NCBI RefSeq assembly: GCF_023156245.1
Contig: NZ_JAKZAH010000029.1
Location: 1 to 49,047 of the forward strand
Length of the DNA stretch: 49,047 nucleotides
DNA from: Marinobacter bryozoorum
GTDB taxonomy: Bacteria; Pseudomonadota; Gammaproteobacteria; Pseudomonadales; Oleiphilaceae
Reading direction: 5' to 3'
A program made the position numbers and the translations under genes. The stretch's first letter is position 1. Every line of letters begins with the position of its first letter. The notes under the pieces are model-generated. The model searched no databases and had not been told where the DNA came from. It saw nothing but the letters and a program-made list of their open reading frames with translations. Positions 25,422-34,123 of the stretch are shown piece after piece.

Positions 25422-26311
25422 GCACGGCAGCAGCGGAAACACAGTCCGCAGAAGACCCGAAGACCTTCTACCAGAACCTGGTCAGCACGCTCGAAAGCCG
25501 CCGGGATGCCCTCTCCGAGGCGGAAAAGAGCTTTGGCGGTTACCAGCCCCTGGAACGGGCCGAACTGATCGAATGGCTGAAATTCCAGTGCTGGTACGAG
25601 CAGGAAGCCGCCGGTTTCATCGGCTCCTGGCTCCGGGATACGCCGGAGCCGGAAGTGTTCGTCGGGCTCTGTCGGCAGGTGGCCGATGAAGGCAAGCACT
25701 ACCAGCTAATCCTGTCCCACCTGGAGTCCCTCGGCACCAACATGGAGGGCTGGACACCGGAACCGGAATGGGTGGCCTGGGTGAGCGAGTTCTACGCCGC
25801 CGGCGACGACACCCTGGAACGGGTGGCCGCCCATAACATCACCGGGGAACTGGGCGCCATGGATGCCTTCGACGGCCTGCTGCCCCGGGTGCCGGACAGT
25901 ACCCGGGCGGTGCTGGAGAAGATCATTCCTGACGAGAAGTTCCACGTATCCCTGGGGCGGATGGCCGTGCACCGTTACGCCACCACCGCCGACCGGCAGG
26001 CCCGCGTGCGGGACCGGGTGATGACGGCCTTCGAGCTGGAACAGAAGGGCCGGCTGGCCTTCGAACGCCGGCTTCAGCAGGTGCGGGAAGAAGCGGCCGC
26101 CAACGATACCAGCCCTGCGCCGGGCAAGGCGGCAGACACCGGCCAATCCCTCCAGTGGGTCTGCCAGGTGTGCGGGTGGATCTATGACGAGGCCGTGGGT
26201 GACCCGGACTCCGGCATTCCTCCCGGCACCGCCTTCGAGGACATCCCGGATGACTGGATGTGCCCGGAGTGTTTGGTGACCAAGGAGGATTTCGTCCTGC
26301 TGTCCGTCTGA
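25418..26311 (+). CDS. Ferritin-like diiron protein fused to rubredoxin
   Basis: A 297-residue, two-domain protein. Residues about 45-225 form a helical ferritin-like domain with ligand pattern E61, E91-G-K-H94, E144 and E173-K-F-H176; the spacings of 30, 53 and 29 are typical of diiron carboxylate sites. After a Pro/Ala linker, residues 247-297 are a rubredoxin: CQVC (249-252), [15 protein letters not shown] and CPEC (282-285). The fusion would feed electrons directly to the diiron centre, as in an oxygenase or peroxidase. It is translationally coupled to the amidohydrolase upstream and ended by a terminator. I know of no characterised member acting in purine catabolism. Confidence 0.85.
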   Translation: MSTAAAETQSAEDPKTFYQNLVSTLESRRDALSEAEKSFGGYQPLERAELIEWLKFQCWYEQEAAGFIGSWLRDTPEPEVFVGLCRQVADEGKHYQLILSHLESLGTNMEGWTPEPEWVAWVSEFYAAGDDTLERVAAHNITGELGAMDAFDGLLPRVPDSTRAVLEKIIPDEKFHVSLGRMAVHRYATTADRQARVRDRVMTAFELEQKGRLAFERRLQQVREEAAANDTSPAPGKAADTGQSLQWVCQVCGWIYDEAVGDPDSGIPPGTAFEDIPDDWMCPECLVTKEDFVLLSV

Positions 26312-26323
26312 TTCAGACAACCT

Positions 26324-26345
26324 CGGAGGGCCCCGGCGCCCTCCG
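26324..26345. terminator. Hairpin terminator between convergent operons
   Basis: An 8-bp stem CGGAGGGC / GCCCTCCG with a 6-nt loop is followed on the plus strand by CATCATCATTTT. It separates the diiron-rubredoxin gene from the convergent amidohydrolase gene. Confidence 0.6.
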
Positions 26346-26386
26346 CATCATCATTTTCCTCCACCGACCACTTCCCCCACCGGCCT

Positions 26387-27772
26387 TCATGCCAGTGAAG
26401 TGACTTCTTTCTGACTGGCCAGCCAATCATCCCGACGTGTCAGCAATCGCACGGCCGCAGCGTTCGCTTCATCGATATAGGCCGGCAGGTCACCGCTGAG
26501 CAGCACCTGGTTTTCAGTCACGATCCTGCCGGCCACCATGGTCATGGCCACATCACCACCCAGGGTGGAATGCACCAGGTTGTAGTGCAGGTTCTGGAGC
26601 GGCCCGGACGGAATAAACGGCGTCATCCTCGGCGTATCCGCCTTCACGGCAATGATATCCGCCTGCTTGCCCGGCTCCAGGGAGCCGATCTGGTGCGCCA
26701 TACCCAGGGCCCGGGCGCCTTCGATGGTCGCCGCCCGCAGCACATCCCAGGAGCGCCAGGCCGAGGCATCCATGTTGCGCAACTTGGCCAGCAGGGAGGC
26801 AAACTTCATCTCCTCGAACATGTCGAGGTTGTTGTTCTCCTTCTCACCGTCGGTGCCGATACCCACTGCGATGCCGGCCTCGATCATGGCCTCCACCGGT
26901 GCCGAGCCGCTGGCCAGTTTCATGTTGCTGCAGGGGTTATGGGCCACGCCCACGTTGTAATCCGCCAGCGCCCGGATTTCGTCATCGTCCAGCCACACGC
27001 AGTGGGCCAGCAGCACCCGCTCCGGCGACAGCAGGCCCAGTTTCTCCAGGGCGCGGATCGGGCTGATACCATGGAGCCGCAGCGATTCCGCCCGTTCAAT
27101 CTCGGCCTCGTTGGAATGGGTATGAAGCCCGGTCTGGAAGTGATGGCTCAGCGCCACCGCCCGGCGACAGGCCGCAGGCGTAGCGTAGGACTGATGCTCC
27201 AGCCCGACCCAGACCTGGACCCGTCCACCGGCACCGCCGTGCCACTGGTCCAGCAGTCGTTCGTTGTCGTCCAGGGTGTCAAAGTAGTCATGGCCTTCGG
27301 CCTCACCCACGTAGGGCACCATCACCACACGGTTGCCCAGTTGTTCAGCGGCCCGGGCGGAACCCGCCATATAGCGCCACATATCCACCGATGTGGTGGT
27401 GCCGGCCAGCAGGCTCTCGGCGTAGCACAGCCAGGACGCCGTCTCTGCCTCGTCCGGCCTGAGCACCCGGTGCATGGGGTCAATGTATTGCTGCAGCCAC
27501 TCCCATACCGGCAGCTCCTCGGCGGTGCCCCGCAGCAGGCCGGAATGGCTGTGGGTATTGATCAGGCCGGGCATCAGCACGGCGCGCCCGTATTCCCGAC
27601 TCTCCGCATCCGGGGCCTGCTGTTCCAGCTGCGACCGCGGGCCCACGGCCTCGATGGTGTCACCGCTGACCAGCACGGCGCCGTCGGTGATCACCGGATC
27701 GCCCGGGGTCATGGGTAGCACGGCGTCAGCGCACAATAGGGTCCGGCGATTGCCGGCGGGTGTTGCGGTCAT
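26387..27772 (-). CDS. TRZ/ATZ-family amidohydrolase (aminohydrolase)
   Basis: A 461-residue single-metal amidohydrolase with INTHSHSGLLRG, GLHTHSNEAEIE, LLAHCVWLDDDE and GIGTDGEKENNN. It is a relative of the 21569 enzyme. The ATG at 27772 overlaps the stop of the molybdenum-hydroxylase small subunit (ATGA) and has AGGAG upstream; a much longer in-frame start would lie inside that gene and is rejected. It is last gene of an operon holding SBP4 and a molybdenum hydroxylase, so it probably deaminates the hydroxylated product. The substrate is unknown. Confidence 0.83.
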   Translation of the reverse strand: MTATPAGNRRTLLCADAVLPMTPGDPVITDGAVLVSGDTIEAVGPRSQLEQQAPDAESREYGRAVLMPGLINTHSHSGLLRGTAEELPVWEWLQQYIDPMHRVLRPDEAETASWLCYAESLLAGTTTSVDMWRYMAGSARAAEQLGNRVVMVPYVGEAEGHDYFDTLDDNERLLDQWHGGAGGRVQVWVGLEHQSYATPAACRRAVALSHHFQTGLHTHSNEAEIERAESLRLHGISPIRALEKLGLLSPERVLLAHCVWLDDDEIRALADYNVGVAHNPCSNMKLASGSAPVEAMIEAGIAVGIGTDGEKENNNLDMFEEMKFASLLAKLRNMDASAWRSWDVLRAATIEGARALGMAHQIGSLEPGKQADIIAVKADTPRMTPFIPSGPLQNLHYNLVHSTLGGDVAMTMVAGRIVTENQVLLSGDLPAYIDEANAAAVRLLTRRDDWLASQKEVTSLA

Positions 27773-28311
27773 TCTGGTTCTCCTGAAATCTGTTTTTTGC
27801 TGACGGTCCCGCCATCGGAACTCGTCGATGAGCAGGGGCTCAGATGCTTTTCCACGGCCCGCTTCAGGCCGCCGTAACCGGTGCAGCGGCAGAGGTTGCC
27901 GGCGATGGCCTCGCCCAGGTCCACCGGGTTGCCCTGGCGCCGCTCCCGCAACCCCGACACCAGAGACAGTGCGAAGCCGGGGGTGCAATAACCACACTGC
28001 AGGGCGCTCTCTTCCACCAGCGCCTGGCGCACCCTCAGGAAGTCAGGGTCACCGCCCAGGCCTTCCACGGTTTCAATCCGGCGCCCGGGTAACTGCCAGG
28101 CCATAATCAGGCAGGCCGGCATTGCCTGCCCGTCCATCAGCACGTTACAGGCACCACAACGACCGATACGGCAGCCGGGGCGCACGGAGGTACACTGCCC
28201 GTCCTCCCTGAGCAGATCCAGCAGCGGCGTGGCGGCGGGTACCGAGCGGGTGACCGTTTCCCCGTTCAGTTCAAAGGTGACGGGTTCCGAAGCCCTGTAC
28301 AGATCATTCAT
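27769..28311 (-). CDS. Molybdenum hydroxylase small subunit, two [2Fe-2S] clusters
   Basis: A 180-residue subunit of the xanthine-dehydrogenase family. The plant-type cluster is bound by CRIGRCGAC and an upstream Cys/downstream Cys, and the second cluster by CGYCTPG and NLCRCTGY. The C-terminal tail of about 20 residues (SSTSSDGG...) is not conserved in the family. Genes for the molybdopterin and FAD subunits are directly upstream and overlap. It relays electrons from molybdenum to FAD. Confidence 0.9.
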   Translation of the reverse strand: MNDLYRASEPVTFELNGETVTRSVPAATPLLDLLREDGQCTSVRPGCRIGRCGACNVLMDGQAMPACLIMAWQLPGRRIETVEGLGGDPDFLRVRQALVEESALQCGYCTPGFALSLVSGLRERRQGNPVDLGEAIAGNLCRCTGYGGLKRAVEKHLSPCSSTSSDGGTVSKKQISGEPE

Positions 28312-30581
28312 GACACCACCTCCCGGGCATGGATGGCCGTCAGCAGAACGCCCGGTTCAACCGGCAGCGTTCGTATGCGGACGCCCGTCGCGGCTTCGAT
28401 GGCCGCGGTGATGGCCGGCGCGACGGCTTCAATGCCCAGCTCGCCCACGCCCCGCACCGGGAACGGATCGTTCTCGGGGGTCCCGTCCAGCACATCAACC
28501 CGTTGCGCCGGCGCGTCATGGAAGGTGGGGATCAGATATTGGTCCAGGTTGTCCCGCCGCAGACGGCCATCCTCCGCCGGCATGTCCTCGGTCAGCGTCA
28601 TACCAAGGCCCATGACCGCCGCTCCCTCAATCTGTCCAAGATAACCGGGCGGATAGATCACCCGGCCGGCGGCGGTGATGTGGTGGAGATCGGTCACCCT
28701 GACACGACCGGTCAGGCGGTCCACCCTCACCCTGGCCACGGTGGCAATCTGTAGCTGCAGGTATCGTCCCACCGGGTGGTCCTGGTCCGGCGCCACGGGG
28801 AAATCCTGACTGGCATCGGCCACCATCGCTTCCCGCCGCCCATGCTCCGCCAGTTCCCGGTAGCTGAGCACCTGGCGGCCCTGGTGGAAGACACCTCCGG
28901 GGCCGTGGGCCAGGTCATCCCCGGGATAACCGGTCAGTTCGGCGGCCTGGCGCCTTACCGCCTCCATCCACTGGGGCAGCATCCTGTTCAGTACGCCGTG
29001 GACCAGCACCGAACTGCGTGAGGCGCTGGTGGGCCCGGAATCTGGCCCCCGGGAATGTCCCAGCATCACCTCCACGTCACTCCCCTGGCAGCCCAATACC
29101 TCACATACGGAATGGGTGATGGCCTCGCCAATGCTCTGGCCGTAGTCGGAGAATCCGAATTCGACCCGGACACGGCCCTCACGGCTCAGGGAGATACGGC
29201 CACCACCAGCATCCGGCAGGCCGTCGCCAAGCCCGTTGCCCTGGGCCCCCATGGCCATGCCGGTACCCGTCAGCCAGCGCCCCCGGGAACCCTTCTCCGG
29301 TGACCACAAGGGCGATGCCTGCGCCTGCCGCAGCACCTCGACGGGTGGGGCCGTCCAGCGTACGGGCTGATGGCGGCTGCCGGGTTCATCTACCGACCGC
29401 AGGTTGATGCGCCGCAGTTCCCGGGGGCACAGGTTCAGTTCCCGGGCGAGGGCGTCCAACTGCGATTCCACGGCGAAGGTGGCCTGGTTGCCGCCGAATC
29501 CCCGGAAAGCGCCGCAGACGCCGTTATTGGTGTAGACCAGCCGCCCGGACACCGAATAGGCACCGATCCGGTACAGTGGTGCGGTGGCGTGGTCGAGGAA
29601 GTTCTCCAGTACCGCCGGACCGAGGCTGGCGTAGGCGCCGGTGTCCAGCACCGCCTCCACCCGATGGGCCAGCAGCCGCCCGTCCGCATCGCAACCGGTG
29701 GTCATCCTCACCGTCACGGGATGTCGCTTCATGCCCGCTCGGCAGGACTCGAAACGGTCCAGATGGATCATCACCGGACAGCCGGTTTTCAAGGCCAGGA
29801 TGCCCGCCGCCGGCTGCACCGTCAGTTCGTCCTTGCCACCAAAAGCACCGCCGGTGGCCATGGCTTCCACGGTCACCTGCCCGGGCGCCAGTGCCAGGAT
29901 GTCGGCCAGCTGTTCCGCATCCCGGTGACCGGACTGGCAGCCCACCCGGAAGTGCACACCAACGGCGTCATCGGGTATGGCGATGCCGCCCTCGGTTTCC
30001 ATAAAGGCATGCATCTGCCGGGGCGTCCGGTAATCGTGTTCCACCACGACCGCACAGGCGGCAAAGGCCTGCTCCGGATCACCACGGTGGAAAGTCTCCT
30101 GTGTCAGCAGGTTGCCACCCTCATGGAGCGGCACCTGCTGCTCCGCCGTCGTCGCGTCCGTCACCAGGGACAATGGTTCATAGTCCACCTCGATGGCCGC
30201 CAATGCGGCCCGGGCCTGGGCCAGCGTATCCGCCGCCACGGCGGCGATGGCATCACCCTCGTAGCGAACCCGGTCCTCGCAGAACACCGGCTGGTCCCGT
30301 ACCACGATGCCAAACCGGTTGAGCCCGGGCACATCGTCGGCGGTAACCACCGCGCGCACGCCTGGCATGGTCCTGGCCCGGGAGGTGTCGACCCGCAGGA
30401 GCCGGGCATGGGCGTGCTCACTGCGCAGGATCGCCCCCTGCAACAGCCCGGGGGTATCAAAAAGGTCGGTGGGATAGCCCAGTCGGCCTTCGATGCGGCG
30501 ATAAAGCTCCGGCGACGGACAGCCGCCGTCGGGGGCATCGGCGTCGAGAGTGACAATCCTCCCGGGGGTATCAGAGGACAT
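28308..30581 (-). CDS. Molybdenum hydroxylase large subunit (molybdopterin-binding)
   Basis: A 757-residue protein of the XDH/aldehyde-oxidase family. The pterin-binding motif is GGAFGGKDE, followed by AFRGFGGNQ. The catalytic Glu is probably in GVGELGIEAVAP. The usual EMGQG motif reads SDYGQSIGEA, which sets it apart from the XdhB in this window. The ATG at 30581 has GGAGG upstream. This is the three-gene (S, L, M) type, unlike XdhAB at 40437. It would hydroxylate a carbon of an N-heterocycle next to ring nitrogen, using water. The substrate should be that bound by SBP4 or its derivative. Confidence 0.88.
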   Translation of the reverse strand: MSSDTPGRIVTLDADAPDGGCPSPELYRRIEGRLGYPTDLFDTPGLLQGAILRSEHAHARLLRVDTSRARTMPGVRAVVTADDVPGLNRFGIVVRDQPVFCEDRVRYEGDAIAAVAADTLAQARAALAAIEVDYEPLSLVTDATTAEQQVPLHEGGNLLTQETFHRGDPEQAFAACAVVVEHDYRTPRQMHAFMETEGGIAIPDDAVGVHFRVGCQSGHRDAEQLADILALAPGQVTVEAMATGGAFGGKDELTVQPAAGILALKTGCPVMIHLDRFESCRAGMKRHPVTVRMTTGCDADGRLLAHRVEAVLDTGAYASLGPAVLENFLDHATAPLYRIGAYSVSGRLVYTNNGVCGAFRGFGGNQATFAVESQLDALARELNLCPRELRRINLRSVDEPGSRHQPVRWTAPPVEVLRQAQASPLWSPEKGSRGRWLTGTGMAMGAQGNGLGDGLPDAGGGRISLSREGRVRVEFGFSDYGQSIGEAITHSVCEVLGCQGSDVEVMLGHSRGPDSGPTSASRSSVLVHGVLNRMLPQWMEAVRRQAAELTGYPGDDLAHGPGGVFHQGRQVLSYRELAEHGRREAMVADASQDFPVAPDQDHPVGRYLQLQIATVARVRVDRLTGRVRVTDLHHITAAGRVIYPPGYLGQIEGAAVMGLGMTLTEDMPAEDGRLRRDNLDQYLIPTFHDAPAQRVDVLDGTPENDPFPVRGVGELGIEAVAPAITAAIEAATGVRIRTLPVEPGVLLTAIHAREVVS

Positions 30582-31404
30582 GGCCCACCTCCGCCAGCAG
30601 GTAATCCACCATTCGCTGGATGGCCAGACGCAGGGTCGGATCCCGCCAGCCACGGAATTCCAGCTCGGTGTCCAGGATATGGATTCGGTCCGCCCCGGAC
30701 AGTGAATGGCCATCGTTCAATGCCGCCTCGCTGATGGACAGTCGGCCCGGCCCGCCTTCGCCACTCACCGCCAGCCGCAGCCGATCTCCATCATGGACAG
30801 AGGCTACCGTTGCCCGGGTGGGGCTGAAGCGCTCGCGATGGCCCAGCTTGTCCACTGCAATACGCCATGGGCTGGCGTCGGGCAGGGTGACCGACTGGAT
30901 CAGATCGAAACCGGCGTCCGCCGCGTCCCACACCACCAGGCTTTCACCTTTCGGGTCATGATGGCCGACGAGGTGAAGCCGGGCATCCAGGGCCAGGAAC
31001 AGGGCCGACAGGTCGCCCCCGGCGCACAGATTGCCCCCCACCGTTCCCAGCCGACGCACCCCCGGCCCCGCCACCTGGTCCAGCAAGGTCCCCAGGCCAG
31101 GCAGGTGTTCGTGAACCAGCGGATGGCTGGCCAGCTCATCCAGCGTCGTCAGCGCACCAATGGTGAGCCCGCCCTCGTCCTGCTCAATACCCCGGAACCC
31201 CGGCCAGCCGGGATCCAGGGCCACCAGGTAGGAAGGCCTGCTCTGGCGCCGTTCCCAGACCGGCTGCAGCCAGCTGGCACCGGCGATGTAGGTGCCACCG
31301 AAACGCCGGGCCATGGCGACGGCCTCGCGGGGAAACTCCGGACGCAGGACCCGGACCCCACCCCGCCCAGCCACTTCAGGTTGCACGGTCACATCAGATT
31401 GCAT
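30571..31404 (-). CDS. Molybdenum hydroxylase FAD-binding subunit
   Basis: A 277-residue subunit of the CoxM/XDH FAD type: an N-terminal FAD loop (GGTYIAGASWLQP) and the central motif RLGTVGGNLCAGGDLSALFLALDA, a variant of the usual TIGGNIANASPAGD. It takes electrons from the iron-sulfur subunit. It lies 9 nt after SBP4 and overlaps the large-subunit gene by 11 nt, so the complex is made as one unit. An altered FAD motif with intact glycines suggests a working but divergent site. Confidence 0.84.
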   Translation of the reverse strand: MQSDVTVQPEVAGRGGVRVLRPEFPREAVAMARRFGGTYIAGASWLQPVWERRQSRPSYLVALDPGWPGFRGIEQDEGGLTIGALTTLDELASHPLVHEHLPGLGTLLDQVAGPGVRRLGTVGGNLCAGGDLSALFLALDARLHLVGHHDPKGESLVVWDAADAGFDLIQSVTLPDASPWRIAVDKLGHRERFSPTRATVASVHDGDRLRLAVSGEGGPGRLSISEAALNDGHSLSGADRIHILDTELEFRGWRDPTLRLAIQRMVDYLLAEVGHVL

Positions 31405-31412
31405 GGCGACAC

Positions 31413-32483
31413 TCAGTCCCCTTCAACACCGGACACATCCGGATACCGGGCCATGATGTCGTGGATCGCCTCGGTGCCCACGAACTCCGTGGTATAGCCC
31501 TGCGTCGGATCAACGGAGTCATCGACCAGCCCCAGGCCTACCAGTTGCTCATGGATCGCCTGCCACCGCTCATCGGTCATGATGCCGATGCCATCGGTGA
31601 GGGCATCGCCGGAAAGCACGATGCCCCTCTCATCCATTTCCCGCAGGGAGTGGGCAAGCTGCGCCGGAGTCTGGTTCTCGTTGAGCTCGTTGATGTACTC
31701 GTTGGTGGCCTGCGGGTCCTGCAGGTACTGGTACCAGCCTTCGATGGTTGCTTCCACGAACTTGCGTGCCACTTCCGGCCGCTCCTCCAGGGTCTCGCGG
31801 GTGGTCACGATCATGGTGGAGTAGGACCGCCAGCCATGGTCCGACAGCAGGAACACGTTGGGGTCAATGCCCGCCTCCTTCACCACGAAAGTCTCGGAGG
31901 TGACGTAGGCCTGCTGGATCACCTCGGGATCCGCGATGAACGGCCCCATCTGGAAGGTGTAGGGGCGCACCTGGTCGTCGGTGTAGCCGTACTTCTGTTT
32001 CAGCCAGGGCCAGAACGACTGGTGGGCGTCCTGGGACAGTAGAATCGGCTTGCCTTTGAAGTCCTCCAGGCTGTCATTGCCAACGCCCGGGTGACTCATG
32101 ATGATCTGCGGGTCCTTCTGATAGAACGCGGCCAGCGCTACCAGCGGCAGGCCCTCTTCCAGGGCGGTCAGGATCTGGCCACTGGAATGGAGCATCACGA
32201 AATCGGCACGCCCGCCCAGCAGCAGCTGGATGTTATTCACCTGCGGACCACCCGGCTCCATGTCCACGTCCAGACCGTAATCCTCATAGGTGCCCTGGGA
32301 GACGGCGTGATACCAGCCGCCATGTTCCGCCTGCGGGAACCAGTTGGTGCGGAAGGTCACCTTCTCGAGATCCGCCGACCAGGCTGGCACCGATGACAGT
32401 GTCAAACCTGCTGCCAGGACCAGGCCCGCTATCCAGCCCGGCCGACCATCGCGGGCTACATCTGAAGCTGTCTTGCTAGTCAT
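31413..32483 (-). CDS. Orphan ABC substrate-binding protein, NMT1/THI5-like (SBP4)
   Basis: A 356-residue periplasmic protein with a longer N-terminal region and signal peptide (about residues 1-36, ending PAWSA|DL). It shares TNWFPQAEHGGWY, YEDYGLDV and GGPQVNN with SBP1 and SBP3. No permease or ATPase is beside it. AGGAGAG precedes the ATG. It is directly followed by the FAD, molybdenum and iron-sulfur subunits of a hydroxylase, so its ligand is likely the hydroxylase substrate. It presumably docks on the importer 1 membrane complex. Confidence 0.86.
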   Translation of the reverse strand: MTSKTASDVARDGRPGWIAGLVLAAGLTLSSVPAWSADLEKVTFRTNWFPQAEHGGWYHAVSQGTYEDYGLDVDMEPGGPQVNNIQLLLGGRADFVMLHSSGQILTALEEGLPLVALAAFYQKDPQIIMSHPGVGNDSLEDFKGKPILLSQDAHQSFWPWLKQKYGYTDDQVRPYTFQMGPFIADPEVIQQAYVTSETFVVKEAGIDPNVFLLSDHGWRSYSTMIVTTRETLEERPEVARKFVEATIEGWYQYLQDPQATNEYINELNENQTPAQLAHSLREMDERGIVLSGDALTDGIGIMTDERWQAIHEQLVGLGLVDDSVDPTQGYTTEFVGTEAIHDIMARYPDVSGVEGD

Positions 32484-32514
32484 ACACTCTCTCCTTGCAC
32501 ACAGTCACAAGGGC

Positions 32515-32528
32515 TAACCGGCCGGTTG
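32515..32528 (-). promoter_or_regulatory. Perfect palindrome upstream of SBP4
   Basis: The centre AACCGGCCGGTT is a 12-bp perfect palindrome in the 111-bp gap between allA and SBP4. It may be a diverged operator or a short hairpin ending the allA message. It differs from the RutR-like sites in its flanks, and no sigma-54-type element is next to it. Confidence 0.35.
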
Positions 32529-32594
32529 GCAGGTGCCCACTTTCGAGTTCCCTGTTTTTGTTGTTAGAGGGAGGCTATATGGCATTGGCAGGGA

Positions 32595-33098
32595 TCAGGA
32601 CGTTGGCAGTAACGGTTGCACCGGTGTCACCAACAGGGTTTCATCACAGTTGCCACCCGGCCCCTGGCGGTCCACCACCAGGTAGTCGGCATCCGCTTCC
32701 AGGGGGAGTAACGGCGCGTGCCAGGTGCCGGCGCGGTAGCTCAGGCCCTGGTCGCCCCGGGCCAGGAACACCCGGATGGCGGATTCGTCGAATTCCCCCG
32801 GCGGCGCCACCACCGCCAGGAAGGGCTGGCTGCTGAGGGGCACGAACGCCTGGCTGCCCAGGGGGTGGCGCTCCATCAGGGTGATCAGCAGAGGTTCCAG
32901 GGGCTGCCCCCGGAAGATCGACAGGATGGCCCGGGGATCATCGCCCAGCAGCTCCACACCGGCCAGGGCGTGGAACCGTTCGGTGCGGCCCTGGTTGATA
33001 AGGAACGCGTCGGCACCATCGGTATCGATCACCTCACCAAAGCGGGCGAACGCCTCCCGGGTCAGGGGCTCCGCGAAGATCTCCCGGGGCATGGTCAT
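32595..33098 (-). CDS. allA: Ureidoglycolate lyase (AllA family)
   Basis: A 167-residue cupin-fold enzyme. Family marks are the N-terminal [12 protein letters not shown], the central [15 protein letters not shown] and [13 protein letters not shown] near the C-terminus. It splits ureidoglycolate to glyoxylate and urea, the last step of allantoin breakdown here. The start overlaps the allantoicase stop by 4 nt (ATGA); an internal ATG two codons later is equally possible. It is last of a regulator-puuE-alc-allA operon. No urease genes are in the window to use the urea released. Confidence 0.88.
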   Translation of the reverse strand: MTMPREIFAEPLTREAFARFGEVIDTDGADAFLINQGRTERFHALAGVELLGDDPRAILSIFRGQPLEPLLITLMERHPLGSQAFVPLSSQPFLAVVAPPGEFDESAIRVFLARGDQGLSYRAGTWHAPLLPLEADADYLVVDRQGPGGNCDETLLVTPVQPLLPTS

Positions 33099-34123
33099 GA
33101 CACCGGCTTCCCGAACAGTCGTACCCGGCTGACACCGCCATCCGGAATCATGTTGAAGCGGATATGGGTGATCGGCCCCAAGTCGTTCAGCTCACTGAAT
33201 TCGTGGATGCTGTCCGCGGTCAGCGGCTGCTCCTCCATCAGTGTGTGCCAGAACATGCTCTGGGTGATCAGGGACTGGGGTGTCGCCGCGCCCTCCTGGA
33301 CACAGGCGGCCTGGATTGAGCAGCCAGCCGGGAAATTGCCCTTGAAGTGAGCGGTGTCCACCTCGATACGCTCGGCAATACCCTTGTGGCCCAGGGCCAG
33401 GATGCACCAGTCGTTGCCCGGTTCACGGCGGCGGCGGGTTTCCCAGCCGTCGCCCATATTGATGCCCCGACCCGGACGCAACAGTTTGCGGGGCTCGCCA
33501 TAGTGGGCGTCGCTCCAGGCCTGGTCCACCTGATCGCCGCCATGTTCCAGGGCCAGCAGGTTGACGGATTCACTGGCTGCTAGGGTGGACCAGTCACAGA
33601 ACGGCTTACCGTAGACCCGCAGCCGGGCCAGGCCGCCATCCGGATAGATCTGCACCCGCACATGGGTGAAGGGCTGGTCGGAGGCGATCCCGCAGAAACG
33701 GTGGTCGTTGCCCTTCAGTTCCGTGGCCGGCACCAGTGGCTGCCAGTCGCTGTTTTCGTCCGGCTCCCCAGCCGGGCTGAAGCAGGCCTCCAGGGACGCC
33801 GCCGGGGGAAAGTTGCCGGTGAAGAAGCTGGTATCGAAATCCACCCCCATCAGCACGCCAGGAATCGCCAGGCGCACGATGCACCAGTCGTGGCCGGTGG
33901 TGCGTCGACGGCGAGTTTCCCAGCCGTCCATCCACTTGCCGTGGTCGTCGTAGCGGTCCGGGTAGAACACCGGCTGCTCCGGGTTCAGCATACGGTCCCG
34001 GGGGCCGAAGAATTCGTCGGTCACCTGGACCACTTCCGCGCCCAGGCTGCCATCCGCCAGGTTCAGGCCCTGGCGGGTAAAGTCGGGCCCCTCGACTATG
34101 GGGGCCACTACGGCATCAGTCAT
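33095..34123 (-). CDS. alc: Allantoicase
   Basis: A 342-residue protein made of two similar halves, as in allantoicases. Both halves carry a DGWETRRRR motif ([21 protein letters not shown] and [19 protein letters not shown] segments), each followed by D(F/T).FF(T/K)GNFP-type sequence. It hydrolyses allantoate to ureidoglycolate and urea. The ATG at 34123 overlaps the puuE stop by 4 nt and has CGGAGA upstream; a longer in-frame start inside puuE is rejected. Confidence 0.92.
   Translation of the reverse strand: MTDAVVAPIVEGPDFTRQGLNLADGSLGAEVVQVTDEFFGPRDRMLNPEQPVFYPDRYDDHGKWMDGWETRRRRTTGHDWCIVRLAIPGVLMGVDFDTSFFTGNFPPAASLEACFSPAGEPDENSDWQPLVPATELKGNDHRFCGIASDQPFTHVRVQIYPDGGLARLRVYGKPFCDWSTLAASESVNLLALEHGGDQVDQAWSDAHYGEPRKLLRPGRGINMGDGWETRRRREPGNDWCILALGHKGIAERIEVDTAHFKGNFPAGCSIQAACVQEGAATPQSLITQSMFWHTLMEEQPLTADSIHEFSELNDLGPITHIRFNMIPDGGVSRVRLFGKPVS

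Noticed and set aside
26570..27718. Plus-strand open frame opposite the 26387 amidohydrolase
   Set aside because: The minus-strand enzyme is fully supported by motifs and coupling; the plus-strand frame is a composition artefact.
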